Positions 1 through 8,605 of a stretch of 64,000 nucleotides of DNA are shown here, piece after piece. How positions within the stretch are numbered: position 1 is the first letter of the stretch; each line of letters starts with the position of its first letter. Origin of the DNA: Alkalihalobacterium elongatum (GTDB lineage: Bacteria; Bacillota; Bacilli; Bacillales; Bacillaceae_F); contig NZ_WMKZ01000004.1 of assembly GCF_019024285.1 (NCBI RefSeq), positions 186,001-250,000 on the forward strand. The letters run 5' to 3'. The notes under the pieces are model-generated. The model was not told where the DNA came from and did no database searches. It worked only from the letters and a program-made list of their open reading frames with translations. A program made the translations under genes and the position numbers.

Positions 1-1284
1 TAAAGCCTTCCCGACAATTTCTCCGTCATGATATAGCTCTACATCAATCTTTCCATGCTTTCTTCCAATTTCAAGTAATTTCGGCTGTATATCAATCGTT
101 GTATCTATTTGAACTGGTTTAATAAAATATAAAGTGATATTTTCAACGACAAGATCGCCTTTTTTGTATTTCCTTAAAGCCCGACTCCCTGCTTCCGTAA
201 CAATCGTTGTGACGACACCGTACGATAAGGTTCCGAGGTGGTTGGTCATTTGAGGTGTAACCTCACATTGGAATAGTAAATAATCTGAAGTGGAATGATC
301 TGTGAAACGACTTGTTACAACATCCTCAATTGTTTCCCCTACGTGAGGTTGACGTTGAATCATCTGCAATGCTTTTAGAACATCTTGACGACTAATAACG
401 CCAATTAATTTTCTTTGCTGGTCTACAACCGGAAGTTGCTCTATCCCTTCCCAAACCATAACATGTGCTACCGATGCAACAGACGTCCGTTCATTGACTG
501 TTATTGGATTTTTCGTCATTACTTTTTCAATCGGTGTTAATCGGTTTACCCCAAGAACATCCTTTGACGTAACCATCCCTTGCACTCTGAAGCCTTCATC
601 TACTACAGGATACCGGCTATGGCCTGTTTTTTGATTTAACTCATGCCACTTTTCAACTGAATTGGTTATTGTCATATAATATGTATCTTGTAAAGGAATT
701 AAAATATCATCGACAAGTACAATCTCTTTTTTAATTAGCTGGTCGTAAATCGCACGGTTAATCATTGTTGCTACAGTGAACGTATCATAGCTCGTTGAAA
801 TGATAGGGAGCTCTAATTCATCAGCCAACTTAATCACTTCATCACTCGTATCAAAGCCGCCCGTAATTAAGACTGCAGCCCCTGCTTCAAGAGCAATTTT
901 ATGAACTTGATATCTGTTCCCTACAATTAATAAATTGCCTGGGTCAACATACCGCATCATTGCATCTAGTTTCATCGCACCAATTACAAAACGGTTTAGC
1001 GTTTTATACAATCCTTGCCTACCACCGAGAACGGACCCGTCCACTATATTGACGACTTCAGCAAACGTTAATTTTTCAATATTTTCCTTCTTTTTCTTTT
1101 CAATTCGGATCGTACCGACTCGTTCTATCGTAGAGACAAACCCTTGGTTTTCAGCCTCTTTTATAGCACGATAAGCCGTGCCCTCACTGACATTAAGCGC
1201 TTTCGCAATTTGACGAACAGATATCTTCTCACCGATTCCTAAATCATTAATATATTGCAATATTTGTTCATGTTTTGTTGCCAT
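1..1284 (-). CDS. ytoI: YtoI-type CBS/DRTGG/hotdog regulator, C-terminus cut by window edge
   Basis: A frame open from the ATG at 1284 to the left edge gives 428 codons; the family is about 440 residues, so only a few are missing. An N-terminal winged-helix region (about residues 1-65, with VSEGTAYRAIKEAE as recognition part) is followed by a DRTGG-like segment (about 80-180), two CBS domains (about 190-310) and a C-terminal hotdog fold (about 320 on). The start follows GAGGGG. CBS domains usually sense adenine nucleotides, so a ligand-sensing DNA-binding protein is likely, but target and ligand are unknown. It is transcribed alone, with its own promoter just past the stop of the next gene upstream. 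Confidence 0.85.
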   Translation of the reverse strand, partial: MATKHEQILQYINDLGIGEKISVRQIAKALNVSEGTAYRAIKEAENQGFVSTIERVGTIRIEKKKKENIEKLTFAEVVNIVDGSVLGGRQGLYKTLNRFVIGAMKLDAMMRYVDPGNLLIVGNRYQVHKIALEAGAAVLITGGFDTSDEVIKLADELELPIISTSYDTFTVATMINRAIYDQLIKKEIVLVDDILIPLQDTYYMTITNSVEKWHELNQKTGHSRYPVVDEGFRVQGMVTSKDVLGVNRLTPIEKVMTKNPITVNERTSVASVAHVMVWEGIEQLPVVDQQRKLIGVISRQDVLKALQMIQRQPHVGETIEDVVTSRFTDHSTSDYLLFQCEVTPQMTNHLGTLSYGVVTTIVTEAGSRALRKYKKGDLVVENITLYFIKPVQIDTTIDIQPKLLEIGRKHGKIDVELYHDGEIVGKAL

Positions 1285-1307
1285 ATCCCCTCACCACACT
1301 TTCTTAT

Positions 1308-1376
1308 AAACTGTATCTATTAGAATTATCAAAACTGTATTAGTTCTATTATACTGTTAGGGGATAGGCACTTCAA
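1308..1376 (-). promoter_or_regulatory. Putative ytoI promoter with three repeated boxes
   Basis: On the minus strand TTGAAG (1376-1371), a 17-base gap and a perfect TATAAT (1353-1348) form a sigma-A-like promoter. Two copies of AAACTGTAT (+ strand 1308-1316 and 1332-1340) and a weaker ATACTGTTA (1351-1359) overlap or follow it, about two helical turns apart. Such spacing suits a dimeric regulator, perhaps YtoI itself (inference). Confidence 0.45.
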
Positions 1377-1378
1377 GA

Positions 1379-1624
1379 CTACCTGCTATATCTTCTTACT
1401 TTATTTGGTTCATTTTTTGATTCTTCAGATAATAATGTCGCTTTTTGCTTTTTCTTATTATATAGGAGGCCAACTAGATTTCCACCAACAACAATAAGAG
1501 CAAATGTTAGCCAAGCAATCGCAAAAAGTCCTCCTAAACCAGGATCACCTAATGGAATACGTGGTACCGCAAAATAAATAAGGGCAAGAGCTAGTAGTAA
1601 ACATAGTAACAGCCTTTGTTTCAT
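1379..1624 (-). CDS. Small two-helix membrane protein, unknown
   Basis: An 81-residue protein with a hydrophobic N-terminal helix (LLLCLLLALALIYFAVP) and a second one (LFAIAWLTFALIVVGG), followed by a basic, polar tail ending RRYSR. The ATG at 1624 is preferred over a TTG at 1642 because GAGAGG lies upstream of it and the longer form places charged residues before the first helix. It lies where B. subtilis has ytpI, but I do not recognise the sequence as YtpI. No function can be assigned. Confidence 0.6.
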   Translation of the reverse strand: MKQRLLLCLLLALALIYFAVPRIPLGDPGLGGLFAIAWLTFALIVVGGNLVGLLYNKKKQKATLLSEESKNEPNKVRRYSR

Positions 1625-1849
1625 CGTTATCCATCCTCTCAATTAAACTAATTCCAGAATAGCTTCCATTGACCACGACTTTTAAAAGTTGTCCTACTTT
1701 CATTCTATGAAATAGTTCAAAAAAAAGAAGTACGATTTAATGAGTTAAAGGCAATTGTTGAAATACGTTCATTTAGGGTCAGCATGTAAAACATGGATAA
1801 ATTATCATTAGTCTCGTACCCTAGAACAGCTGGAACATTAATACTCAAG

Positions 1850-1935
1850 AATTTTTCCTCTCGCGTGCACGATCCACCCGCTTTCATTACCGCACTCCAT
1901 TATCCTAGTTTTTCTCTCTCATAATTTTTCCATCA
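1850..1935 (+). repeat. Degenerate copy of the 52-bp intergenic repeat (about 1.5 units)
   Basis: The words TTTTTCCTCTC, TGCACGATCC, CGCTTTC and CCTAGTTTTTC follow each other as in the arrays at 22.7 kb and 62.8 kb. It is more diverged than those and has about 1.5 units. The orientation is the same as in the other two loci. Confidence 0.6.
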
Positions 1936-1965
1936 GGGCTGATTTATATTAAAAAACGGTACATT

Positions 1966-1984
1966 AGCAACTAAGTTTACGAAA
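1966..1984 (+). repeat. Dispersed 19-bp motif, copy 1
   Basis: AGCAACTAAGTTTACGAAA, one mismatch to the form AGCAACAAAGTTTACGAAA found at 20433 and 44234. All three lie between genes, beyond the 3' end of one gene and in the same + orientation. Confidence 0.65.
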
Positions 1985-2008
1985 ATAACCTTAAGAAAAG
2001 AAACAGAT

Positions 2009-2040
2009 AAAAAAAGAGACAACATTATAGTTGTCCCTCT
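2009..2040 (-). terminator. Terminator behind ytkL
   Basis: On the minus strand a stem of AGAGGGACAAC with GTTGTCTCT around TATAAT is followed by seven T. Confidence 0.7.
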
Positions 2041-2096
2041 AAGGATAGCTAACAATCTCAAAGCAAATAGCAACATCTTTGAGAAAAACCCCTCTA

Positions 2097-2780
2097 TTAT
2101 AGTTCAATCGCTTCTCCTGCTGCTAAAACTTTGCCTATACCTGCTGGAAGCTTTTCTACAAATTGTCCAGCGTCTTGCTCAATCACAGGGAATGTATTGA
2201 AATGAATCGGTACAATTTGTTTTGCTTGAAGCCATTTTGCAGCAATTACCGCATCTTCTGGACCCATTGTAAAGTTATCACCAATCGGTAAAAATGCTAC
2301 ATCAATTTGATTTAGTTCGCCAATCATCTTCATATCCGAGAATAATGCAGTATCTCCAGCATGGAAAATTGTCTTACCTTCAGCTGTAAATAATATACCA
2401 CTTGGCATTCCCGTATAGATAATCTCTTTTTCATCTTCTTTTACAAAGGCTGAACCATGAAAAGCTTGGGTTAACTTCACTTTCCCGAAATCAAACGTGT
2501 GTGAACCACCGATATGCATCGGATGAACATTTACTCCTTGCCAGCCTAAATATGTCGCTAGTTCAAATGGTGCAACAACTAGTGCTTTATTTCGCTTCGC
2601 AAGCTCTACCGTATCTCCGACGTGATCATTATGGCCGTGAGTAAGTAGAATAACATCAACTTTTAAGTCTTCGGCATTTAAATCAGTTTGTCCATTTCCT
2701 GAAATAAAAGGATCGATAATAATGTTTGTCCCATTGGTTTCAATCATAACAACAGAATGGCCATGATAAGAAAGTTTCAT
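2097..2780 (-). CDS. ytkL: Metal-dependent hydrolase, UPF0173 / YtkL
   Basis: A 227-residue single-domain metallo-beta-lactamase-fold protein, the normal length of the UPF0173 family. The signature [10 protein letters not shown] (HxHxDH) supplies the di-metal site, with later ligands in FHAGDT and IPIHFNTFP. The start begins MKLSYHGHS, with TAGGAG upstream. The substrate of YtkL is not known. It is followed by a terminator and preceded, in the same direction, by the YitT-family gene. Confidence 0.93.
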   Translation of the reverse strand: MKLSYHGHSVVMIETNGTNIIIDPFISGNGQTDLNAEDLKVDVILLTHGHNDHVGDTVELAKRNKALVVAPFELATYLGWQGVNVHPMHIGGSHTFDFGKVKLTQAFHGSAFVKEDEKEIIYTGMPSGILFTAEGKTIFHAGDTALFSDMKMIGELNQIDVAFLPIGDNFTMGPEDAVIAAKWLQAKQIVPIHFNTFPVIEQDAGQFVEKLPAGIGKVLAAGEAIEL

Positions 2781-2807
2781 TTATGTACTCAACTCCTAAT
2801 TAAATTT

Positions 2808-2844
2808 GGTGACGAAAGAGAGATAACCAACTTCATTCGTCACC
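2808..2844 (-). terminator. Hairpin between the YitT-family gene and ytkL
   Basis: A perfect nine-base stem GGTGACGAA / TTCGTCACC encloses 19 bases. The following minus-strand sequence is AAATTT, so the T-run is weak; it may be a weak terminator or a processing site. Confidence 0.4.
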
Positions 2845-2878
2845 TTATGATTACGAGGTAATAACTTTATTTCCTGCA

Positions 2879-3733
2879 CTAACTTTTCGACGATTTTGAG
2901 TCTGGTAAAGATAGCTTTCTTTTAATTCCTTGTGTTTCGGTTACAAATGAAGCCTCTAACACAGCATTGGGGTCAATTGTTAATACGACTTCTTTAAGCC
3001 TCGGATACATAAACCTGCTTGTAATACAGTATATTATTAGTCGCTCATCTCCAGTATAGCCACCTTGTCCATGAAGATAAGTAATTTGAACATTTAATTC
3101 TTTTAAGAGGGTCTCCCCTACCTCATATGGTCTGTCAGAAATAATCATTACAGATTTCCCTTGATTTAAACCATCTAAAACAAAATCGATCATTTTTGAT
3201 ACGATATAAAAAACAGCTATTGAAAACATCGCCTTTTCTAATGTAAAAACAAATGCCGCTGCAGTTAAAATAAGGGCATTGACCGCCAATAAAAATGTAC
3301 TAATCGGGATATGAAAGCGTCGCTGCATCCAAATCGCAATCATTTCTGTACCGTCGACTGCCCCACCAGATTTAACGACTAATCCAATTCCGACTCCTAA
3401 CAATAGCCCTCCATATAGCACAATTAGCACTTCTGAAGAAGTGATAGCAGGCATTGGTGCTAACCACATTAGACCAAGCGTTGTTACAATATTGGCATAA
3501 ATCGTACGTACAACAAACCGTCTGCCCATAAAATTAGCAGCGAACATTAAGGTAGGCAAATTTAACGCAATATATACGGCCCAGATCGGAAACCCCCAAA
3601 CGGAATTTACCATAATAGAAATAGCTGTGACCCCACCATCAACTAATCCATTTGGAGCAAGAATTAACTCAAGACCAACTGCTGTAATTAAAGAACCGAT
3701 CGTGAGTAATAAATAATCGATAAACTTTTTCAT
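2879..3733 (-). CDS. YitT family membrane protein (DUF161 + DUF2179)
   Basis: A 284-residue integral membrane protein. About five hydrophobic helices fill residues 1-175, with the family motifs NGLVDGG and VKSGGAVDGTE; the C-terminal soluble part (about 190-280, with VTYLHGQGGYTG-like spacing and RLIIYCI) is the DUF2179 domain. The architecture and length match the many YitT paralogues of bacilli. The transported substrate or role of this family is not established. Start ATG follows AGGGGAA. It is transcribed towards ytkL. Confidence 0.9.
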   Translation of the reverse strand: MKKFIDYLLLTIGSLITAVGLELILAPNGLVDGGVTAISIMVNSVWGFPIWAVYIALNLPTLMFAANFMGRRFVVRTIYANIVTTLGLMWLAPMPAITSSEVLIVLYGGLLLGVGIGLVVKSGGAVDGTEMIAIWMQRRFHIPISTFLLAVNALILTAAAFVFTLEKAMFSIAVFYIVSKMIDFVLDGLNQGKSVMIISDRPYEVGETLLKELNVQITYLHGQGGYTGDERLIIYCITSRFMYPRLKEVVLTIDPNAVLEASFVTETQGIKRKLSLPDSKSSKS

Positions 3734-3820
3734 TCGCTTCCCCTTTTATTTTTTCTTTCTTTTATTCTAACATATGCGCCCTTTCTCTCTTATATCAAAG
3801 GCTTGTAAAAAGAAATATAA

Positions 3821-3850
3821 AAAAGCTAGAGATTTTCATCTCTAGCTTTT
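3821..3850 (-). terminator. Terminator behind ald
   Basis: Twelve-base perfect stem AAAGCTAGAGAT / ATCTCTAGCTTT with a short loop; on the minus strand it runs into TTTTTATATTTC. Confidence 0.8.
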
Positions 3851-3862
3851 GACGAAAAGCTA

Positions 3863-4978
3863 TTATTGAAGTAGTTCAAGCGCACTCTTATATTCTAATC
3901 CTTGGGCTTCAGCAACAGCTTGATACGTAACATGACCTCCTAGTGTGTTAATTCCTTTTAGTAGAGCAGAATTATCGAGACATGCCTGTCGATACCCTTT
4001 ATTTGCTATTTGAGCCGCATATGGGATTGTAACGTTCGTTAATGCAATCGTAGACGTTCTAGGTACAGCCCCTGGCATATTAGCAACTGCATAATGAAGG
4101 ACACCATGCTTTTCGTATGTTGGGTTATCGTGCGTCGTGATGCGATCCGTCGTTTCAAAAATTCCACCTTGATCAATCGCAACATCAACGACAACGGAAC
4201 CTGGCTGCATTGATTTAACCATTTCTTCTGTTACTAAACGTGGTGCCTTGGCACCTGGAATGAGAACAGCTCCAATCACTAAATCCGATTCACGGACAGC
4301 ATCGGCGATATTCATCGGATTAGACATCATCGTATTTATTTCTTTCCCAAATATATCATCAAGCTGCCGTAGGCGTTCTGGGCTTAAATCGAGAATTGTA
4401 ACATTTGCTCCTAATCCAATTGCAATTTTGGCTGCATTTGTACCAACGATGCCTCCACCTATAATCGTAACCCTGCCTCTACTAACACCAGGGACACCTG
4501 ATAATAATGTTCCTTTTCCACCATTTGGTTTCTCTAAAAATTGTGCACCAATTTGGGATGCCATTCTCCCAGCCACTTCACTCATTGGAATAAGAAGCGG
4601 GAGCGAACCGTTTTCGGGCTGAACCGTCTCATAGGCAATTCCAATTACTTTTCGGTCGATTAAAGCTTGTGTTAATTGGCGCTCTGGAGCTAGATGTAAA
4701 TAAGTAAATAAGATTTGTCCTTCGTAAAAATAGTCAAATTCTTCAGCAAGTGGTTCTTTAACTTTCATCACCATTTCTTGAGACCAAGCTTCTTTAGCTG
4801 TATCTACAATTTTTGCACCAGCATCCATGTACTGTTCATCTGTAAATCCAGACCCGTTTCCTGCACCTTTTTGAATATAAACCTCATGGCCTAGAGTTAC
4901 GAGGGTAATAACGCCAGCTGGTGTCATCGCGACTCGGTTCTCATTATTTTTAATTTCAGTTGGGACACCAATTCTCAA
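3863..4978 (-). CDS. ald: Alanine dehydrogenase
   Basis: A 371-residue NAD-dependent L-alanine dehydrogenase, interconverting alanine with pyruvate and ammonia; in bacilli it feeds alanine into the TCA cycle and is needed for normal sporulation. The N-terminal [20 protein letters not shown], the catalytic-region TYLHLAPE and the Rossmann segment [22 protein letters not shown] (about 165-186) are typical, and the length is that of the family. Translation starts at a TTG with AGGTG seven bases upstream; no ATG gives the conserved N-terminus. Single gene with its own terminator. Confidence 0.97.
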   Translation of the reverse strand: MRIGVPTEIKNNENRVAMTPAGVITLVTLGHEVYIQKGAGNGSGFTDEQYMDAGAKIVDTAKEAWSQEMVMKVKEPLAEEFDYFYEGQILFTYLHLAPERQLTQALIDRKVIGIAYETVQPENGSLPLLIPMSEVAGRMASQIGAQFLEKPNGGKGTLLSGVPGVSRGRVTIIGGGIVGTNAAKIAIGLGANVTILDLSPERLRQLDDIFGKEINTMMSNPMNIADAVRESDLVIGAVLIPGAKAPRLVTEEMVKSMQPGSVVVDVAIDQGGIFETTDRITTHDNPTYEKHGVLHYAVANMPGAVPRTSTIALTNVTIPYAAQIANKGYRQACLDNSALLKGINTLGGHVTYQAVAEAQGLEYKSALELLQ

Positions 4979-5063
4979 AATCTACACCTCATTTATAATC
5001 CTTATTCAATCTTTTTATCGATATAGAAGTTCATTATAGTCATTCCCAAAACTTTAAATACGA

Positions 5064-5444
5064 TTACGAGTGGTCTTTATCCCATACCCATGTAAATAAT
5101 TTTCCTTCACCGTTCATCATTCGAATATCTAATCGCTCGATATCTTTATAGCCATTTTCTTTTAGCTGCTTTACCATAAAATCAACTTTTGCATCTTCTC
5201 GAAGTTGAATTAAAGATATCATCGAGTGAACTTCTTTCTCTGCTTCTTTGCCTCTTTTTATTTGATTACCTGTTTCATATTCATATTTATCGGGATTATC
5301 GTATTCCCACTCATGTATAGTTCCATTCTCAACGACTGTAATGCGAATAGCAAATTTATCCATCAATTCTGAAGCTAGTCCGAACGATTGGCTTGAAAAA
5401 ATGAATAACATTAGCAACATTAGAAAAAGTAATCTTCTTGTCAT
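5064..5444 (-). CDS. Small exported protein, unknown
   Basis: A 126-residue protein with an N-terminal signal sequence (MTRRLLFLMLLMLFIFSSQS) and a probable cleavage after the FGLA region. The mature part is highly charged, with the segment EYETGNQIKRGKEAEKEVHSM and a C-terminal GEGKLFTWVWD. The ATG at 5444 is chosen over an upstream in-frame start because AGAGGTGAT lies just before it. I do not recognise a family. It sits between ald and an SDR gene, all on the minus strand, with no evidence of co-transcription with either. Confidence 0.65.
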   Translation of the reverse strand: MTRRLLFLMLLMLFIFSSQSFGLASELMDKFAIRITVVENGTIHEWEYDNPDKYEYETGNQIKRGKEAEKEVHSMISLIQLREDAKVDFMVKQLKENGYKDIERLDIRMMNGEGKLFTWVWDKDHS

Positions 5445-5527
5445 GATTATCACCTCTAGTATTAAGGTGCGCAAACAATGGAAAATAATACATATTAATT
5501 ATTTTAGCTCTATTTATAAAATGAAAA

Positions 5528-5558
5528 GACCGTATTCAAGCAATACTTGGTTACGGTC
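5528..5558 (-). terminator. Terminator behind the SDR gene
   Basis: GACCGTA-A-CCAAG pairs with CTTG-A-ATACGGTC around TATTG; TTTTC follows on the minus strand. Confidence 0.6.
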
Positions 5559-5629
5559 CTTAATCTAATGCTGTGTTAAGTTTGGTGTTTATAGTGAACT
5601 CAATCCATTTTTCACCCTTTTAGTTCCTG

Positions 5630-6388
5630 TCACCTGTGGCTATTAATCACATCAAGTCCGCCTGTAATTTCAAGAACAGTTCCTGTTATCATATCGGAAT
5701 TTTCTTGACAGAGGAAACTAATTGCTCTCGCTATGTCTTCTCCAGTACCTGAACGACCCACTGGTGTCTTTTCATCATAGAATTGTCGTGCTTGTTCTAT
5801 CGTCGCTTCTTTCATTTCTCCTAATATGTTTCCAGGACAAACCATATTCACTGTAATTCCATGTTCTGCTTCTTCTATTGCTAGTGTTTTCATTAATGAA
5901 ACGAGGCCTACCTTTGCAGCAGCGTAGGCAGATCGGTATATCCATCCTGGCGCATCATTTGCACCTTGAAAACCATAGGCAACAATACGTCCGAACTTTT
6001 GTTTTCTCATATGAGGAATAATCCCCTTCGCGATATGAAAGAACGAACTTAAGTTACCTTCTACCATTTCATACCATTCACCATCTGAATAGTCTACAAG
6101 CTTTTTACGTTCAAAAATATAAGGACCCGCGTTATGAATAAAAACATCTATTTTACGGAATTTGTTAATTGAAGATTGGATGAGTTCGTCTAAATCAGCT
6201 TTGTTTGTCACGTCTGCTTTCACAAAATGTAGTTGATCAGCTTTAGCTTCCCAGCGTTTCTTCAACTTTTCAACGGCATTTACATCACTACGGTAACTAA
6301 TGGTTACAGTGTAACCTTCTTCTAGTAATTGTTCAGTAACTTTTAGACCGAGCCCTTTCGTACCTGCAGTAACAATTGCATGTCGCAT
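5630..6388 (-). CDS. ytkK: Short-chain dehydrogenase/reductase (YtkK-like)
   Basis: A 252-residue SDR of the FabG-like class. The cofactor motif TAGTKGLG is at residues 7-14, NAGPY is the NAG motif, and the catalytic tetrad is completed by a Ser in the GFQGAND region and YAAAK. The ATG at 6388 has AAGGTGG upstream and gives the usual start RHAIVTAG; the longer reading frame to 6436 adds residues without homology. Position between ytkL and argH matches B. subtilis ytkK. The substrate is unknown; GFQGAND in place of the more common SS near the catalytic Ser suggests divergence from FabG. Confidence 0.85.
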   Translation of the reverse strand: MRHAIVTAGTKGLGLKVTEQLLEEGYTVTISYRSDVNAVEKLKKRWEAKADQLHFVKADVTNKADLDELIQSSINKFRKIDVFIHNAGPYIFERKKLVDYSDGEWYEMVEGNLSSFFHIAKGIIPHMRKQKFGRIVAYGFQGANDAPGWIYRSAYAAAKVGLVSLMKTLAIEEAEHGITVNMVCPGNILGEMKEATIEQARQFYDEKTPVGRSGTGEDIARAISFLCQENSDMITGTVLEITGGLDVINSHR

Positions 6389-6534
6389 AAACGTCCCACC
6401 TTCCCCTATTGGAACAACATCTTTTAATTTGATCATACAATGAAAGGGACATTAAGTAAAAAGATTGCTCTTCCTGATTAAATTAAAATTATGTAAAGAA
6501 GACTGACCCTAGTGTGTCAGTCTCAACATTCACT

Positions 6535-6684
6535 CTACCCTCTAAAATTTTCTGTGTTCTGCTGCTGTCCATTTAAACGTTCATCTTCTGTTGTTCCTAC
6601 ACGGTATGAGTCCATAATTTGTTCTAACACCATCATTTCGCCATCTTCATCATAGACCGTCCCAGTAAGCTTATGTTCTTTCAT
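6535..6684 (-). CDS. Small conserved-looking protein, 49 aa
   Basis: Reading MKEHKLTGTVYDEDGEMMV and ending QNTENFRG, this 49-residue frame has a strong AAGGGGG ribosome binding site seven bases before its ATG. The composition is acidic and soluble, with no membrane segment. It lies upstream of the SDR gene on the same strand. B. subtilis has a small gene (ytzD) near this position, but I cannot confirm identity from sequence alone. Confidence 0.55.
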   Translation of the reverse strand: MKEHKLTGTVYDEDGEMMVLEQIMDSYRVGTTEDERLNGQQQNTENFRG

Positions 6685-6781
6685 ACGATTACCCCCTTCT
6701 TTTAGAAACAAATTTATTATTTAACAATTCATGAACTTTTATTACCAGTACTTATTATTATTAGAATGTTTTGATACAATG

Positions 6782-6839
6782 ATATTGTGGTAAACATATA
6801 CAAACAATAATTAGGCACAAGGTTATATTGTCGTAAACA
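6782..6839 (+). promoter_or_regulatory. Direct repeat upstream of the universal stress gene
   Basis: ATATTGTGGTAAACA (6782-6796) and ATATTGTCGTAAACA (6825-6839) match at 14 of 15 positions and are 43 bp apart, four helical turns. They end 21 bases before the start codon at 6861. Probably regulatory; the binding protein is unknown. Confidence 0.4.
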
Positions 6840-6860
6840 ATTTTTTTAGGGGAGTAGATA

Positions 6861-7301
6861 ATGATGGAAAAAAATTATCGTAATGTATTAGTTGCAGTAG
6901 ATGGTTCTGAAGAAGCAAATGTAGCTTTAAACAAAGCTTTTGACATTGTAAAAAAAGATAATGCTCAACTTTTTATTGCTCATGTTATTGACACACGTAC
7001 TTTTGCTACAGTTGAACAATATGACCGTACAGTTGTATCTCGTGCAGAAGGCTATGCAAAAGAATTGCTTAATGAATATAAAGTAAAAGCTGAAGAAGCA
7101 GGAGTTACTAACGCAACGACTGTTCTTGATTTCGGTTCTCCTAAAGTGAGAATTGCTAAAGATATTGCTCAAAAACACGAGATTGATTTAATTGTAACAG
7201 GGGCTACAGGTTTAAATGCAGTAGAACGTATCTTAATTGGAAGTGTTTCTGAAGCGATTACAAGAAATGCTAAATGTGACGTATTAATCGTTAGAAAATA
7301 A
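6861..7301 (+). CDS. Universal stress protein, UspA family
   Basis: A 146-residue single USP domain. It starts with the beta-strand and loop VLVAVDGSEEANVAL and ends with the nucleotide-binding signature GATGLNAVERILIGSVSE (G-2x-G-9x-GS), so ATP binding is expected. Two adjacent ATG codons follow GGGGAG; the first is used here. The gene stands alone between a divergent small gene and a strong terminator. A pair of 15-bp direct repeats lies in its leader, which suggests specific regulation. Confidence 0.93.
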   Translation: MMEKNYRNVLVAVDGSEEANVALNKAFDIVKKDNAQLFIAHVIDTRTFATVEQYDRTVVSRAEGYAKELLNEYKVKAEEAGVTNATTVLDFGSPKVRIAKDIAQKHEIDLIVTGATGLNAVERILIGSVSEAITRNAKCDVLIVRK

Positions 7302-7322
7302 TAGCTGAAGAAATATTAAAGT

Positions 7323-7379
7323 AAAGAGGCTGATTCAAAAGGTCGCATATAGCGACTGATTTGAGTCAGCCTCTTTTTT
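7323..7379 (+). terminator. Terminator behind the universal stress gene
   Basis: Long stem AAAGAGGCTGA...TCAGCCTCTTT with an inner hairpin GGTCGC / GCGACT, followed by six T. Confidence 0.8.
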
Positions 7380-7661
7380 AGTTATACTTATATGAATTTC
7401 CACAACAATGCATGGGCTATTAGTAAAAATTGTCCTAAATTCCAATAAAAAAAGTTGTTGAAATTCTGCTTTGAATCAGTAAAATTAGATTAGGATAAAA
7501 TCCGTTTTTTATCTACAACCGAAACCTTAACTACATTACTCTTGTTATACAAACCTTTATAGTTTTTTGAATTTTTAAAATTTTTATTCAAATTCTTACG
7601 TTACCTTTTTCTTTTAAAAAATTTTTACAACAGAATATTGTTTAGGGAGAGAAGAGCAGAA
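7380..7661. other. A+T-rich intergenic region
   Basis: Strongly A+T-rich sequence between the stress-gene terminator and the ATP-grasp gene. No gene or clear promoter boxes can be defended here. Confidence 0.5.
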
Positions 7662-8459
7662 ATGAAACATATAACGTTTAACCCTTATCGTACAATAGGT
7701 ATTCCAAACACTACCTATTTAAAGTCTGATTCTATGTTTCAACACATTAATCAAATTAAAGAATCAGATTGGGTTTTGTTCCCAGAGTATTGGCAAGTTA
7801 ATTCATTAGTTTACGGTTTAAATAAAAAGATTTTTCCTAGTATCAACTCTTATCATTTAGGACATGACAAAATTGAAATGACACGTTCATTACTGTCCAT
7901 TGTTCCAAAAAATGTTCCTTACACTCTTATCCTACCTAATAATGAGTCCGGCTTCGAAACAGCCATTAACGAAATGCCATTTCCATTTATCGCAAAAGAA
8001 GTTAGAAATTCAATGGGGAAAGGTGTTTACTTAATTAATGACGTTAAGGAGTTCCGCGAGTATGCAGCGATTAGTAACGTATTATATGTTCAAGAATTAT
8101 TACCGATTGACCGCGATATGAGAATTGTTTATGTTGGTGATGATGTTGTTGCTGCTTATTGGCGAGTTGGTAACGGTGAAAGCCACTTAAACAACGTTGC
8201 ACAAGGTGGAGAAATCGTACTAGAACTAATCCCTCGGGAAGCTATCGATCTAGTTAAACATGTTGCACAAACGTTAGGGATTAATCATGCTGGTTTTGAC
8301 GTTGCGATGGTCGATGACCAATTTTATATATTTGAATTTAATATTTTATTTGGAAATGTCGGTTTTCAAAAATTAGATGTATCTGTAGAAGACAAAATTG
8401 TAGAATATATTCAAAAGGAAGACAGCAAACTGAATTTGGATACGATGTTTGTTTCTTAA
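7662..8459 (+). CDS. Orphan ATP-grasp (RimK-like) protein
   Basis: A 265-residue protein with an ATP-grasp fold. The nucleotide-binding strand and glycine loop PFIAKEVRNSMGKGVYLI (about 109-126), the hinge VLYVQELLPIDRDMRIVYVGDDVVA and the metal-binding FYIFEFNILFGNVGFQ (acidic E and N) are recognisable, as in RimK and related amino-acid ligases. ATG 7662 is favoured by GGGAGAG upstream over a TTG at 7638. It stands alone with its own terminator, so neither substrate amine nor acid can be guessed from neighbours. Confidence 0.8.
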   Translation: MKHITFNPYRTIGIPNTTYLKSDSMFQHINQIKESDWVLFPEYWQVNSLVYGLNKKIFPSINSYHLGHDKIEMTRSLLSIVPKNVPYTLILPNNESGFETAINEMPFPFIAKEVRNSMGKGVYLINDVKEFREYAAISNVLYVQELLPIDRDMRIVYVGDDVVAAYWRVGNGESHLNNVAQGGEIVLELIPREAIDLVKHVAQTLGINHAGFDVAMVDDQFYIFEFNILFGNVGFQKLDVSVEDKIVEYIQKEDSKLNLDTMFVS

Positions 8460-8486
8460 AATGAATGTAAAGCTCATGACATATTA

Positions 8487-8526
8487 TAGGGTTGCAACTC
8501 ACTACTGAATTGCAACCCTATTTTTT
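8487..8526 (+). terminator. Terminator behind the ATP-grasp gene
   Basis: TAGGGTTGCAA / TTGCAACCCTA perfect stem, then TTTTTT. Confidence 0.85.
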
Positions 8527-8605
8527 AATTACCTTTTCACTCTTGTCTCTTAAAGAACACTGTCTATTTAGTATTGTTGTGTTTGAGACATATGAAAGGA
8601 TTTAC

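Larger units (their letters stand above)
1643..2096. other. Intergenic region with repeat remnants and a terminator
   Basis: No convincing gene is present. The stretch holds one and a half degenerate units of the 52-bp repeat (about 1850-1935), a copy of a dispersed 19-bp motif (1966-1984) and the terminator of ytkL (2009-2040). The 1643-1845 part shows nothing recognisable. Confidence 0.6.
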
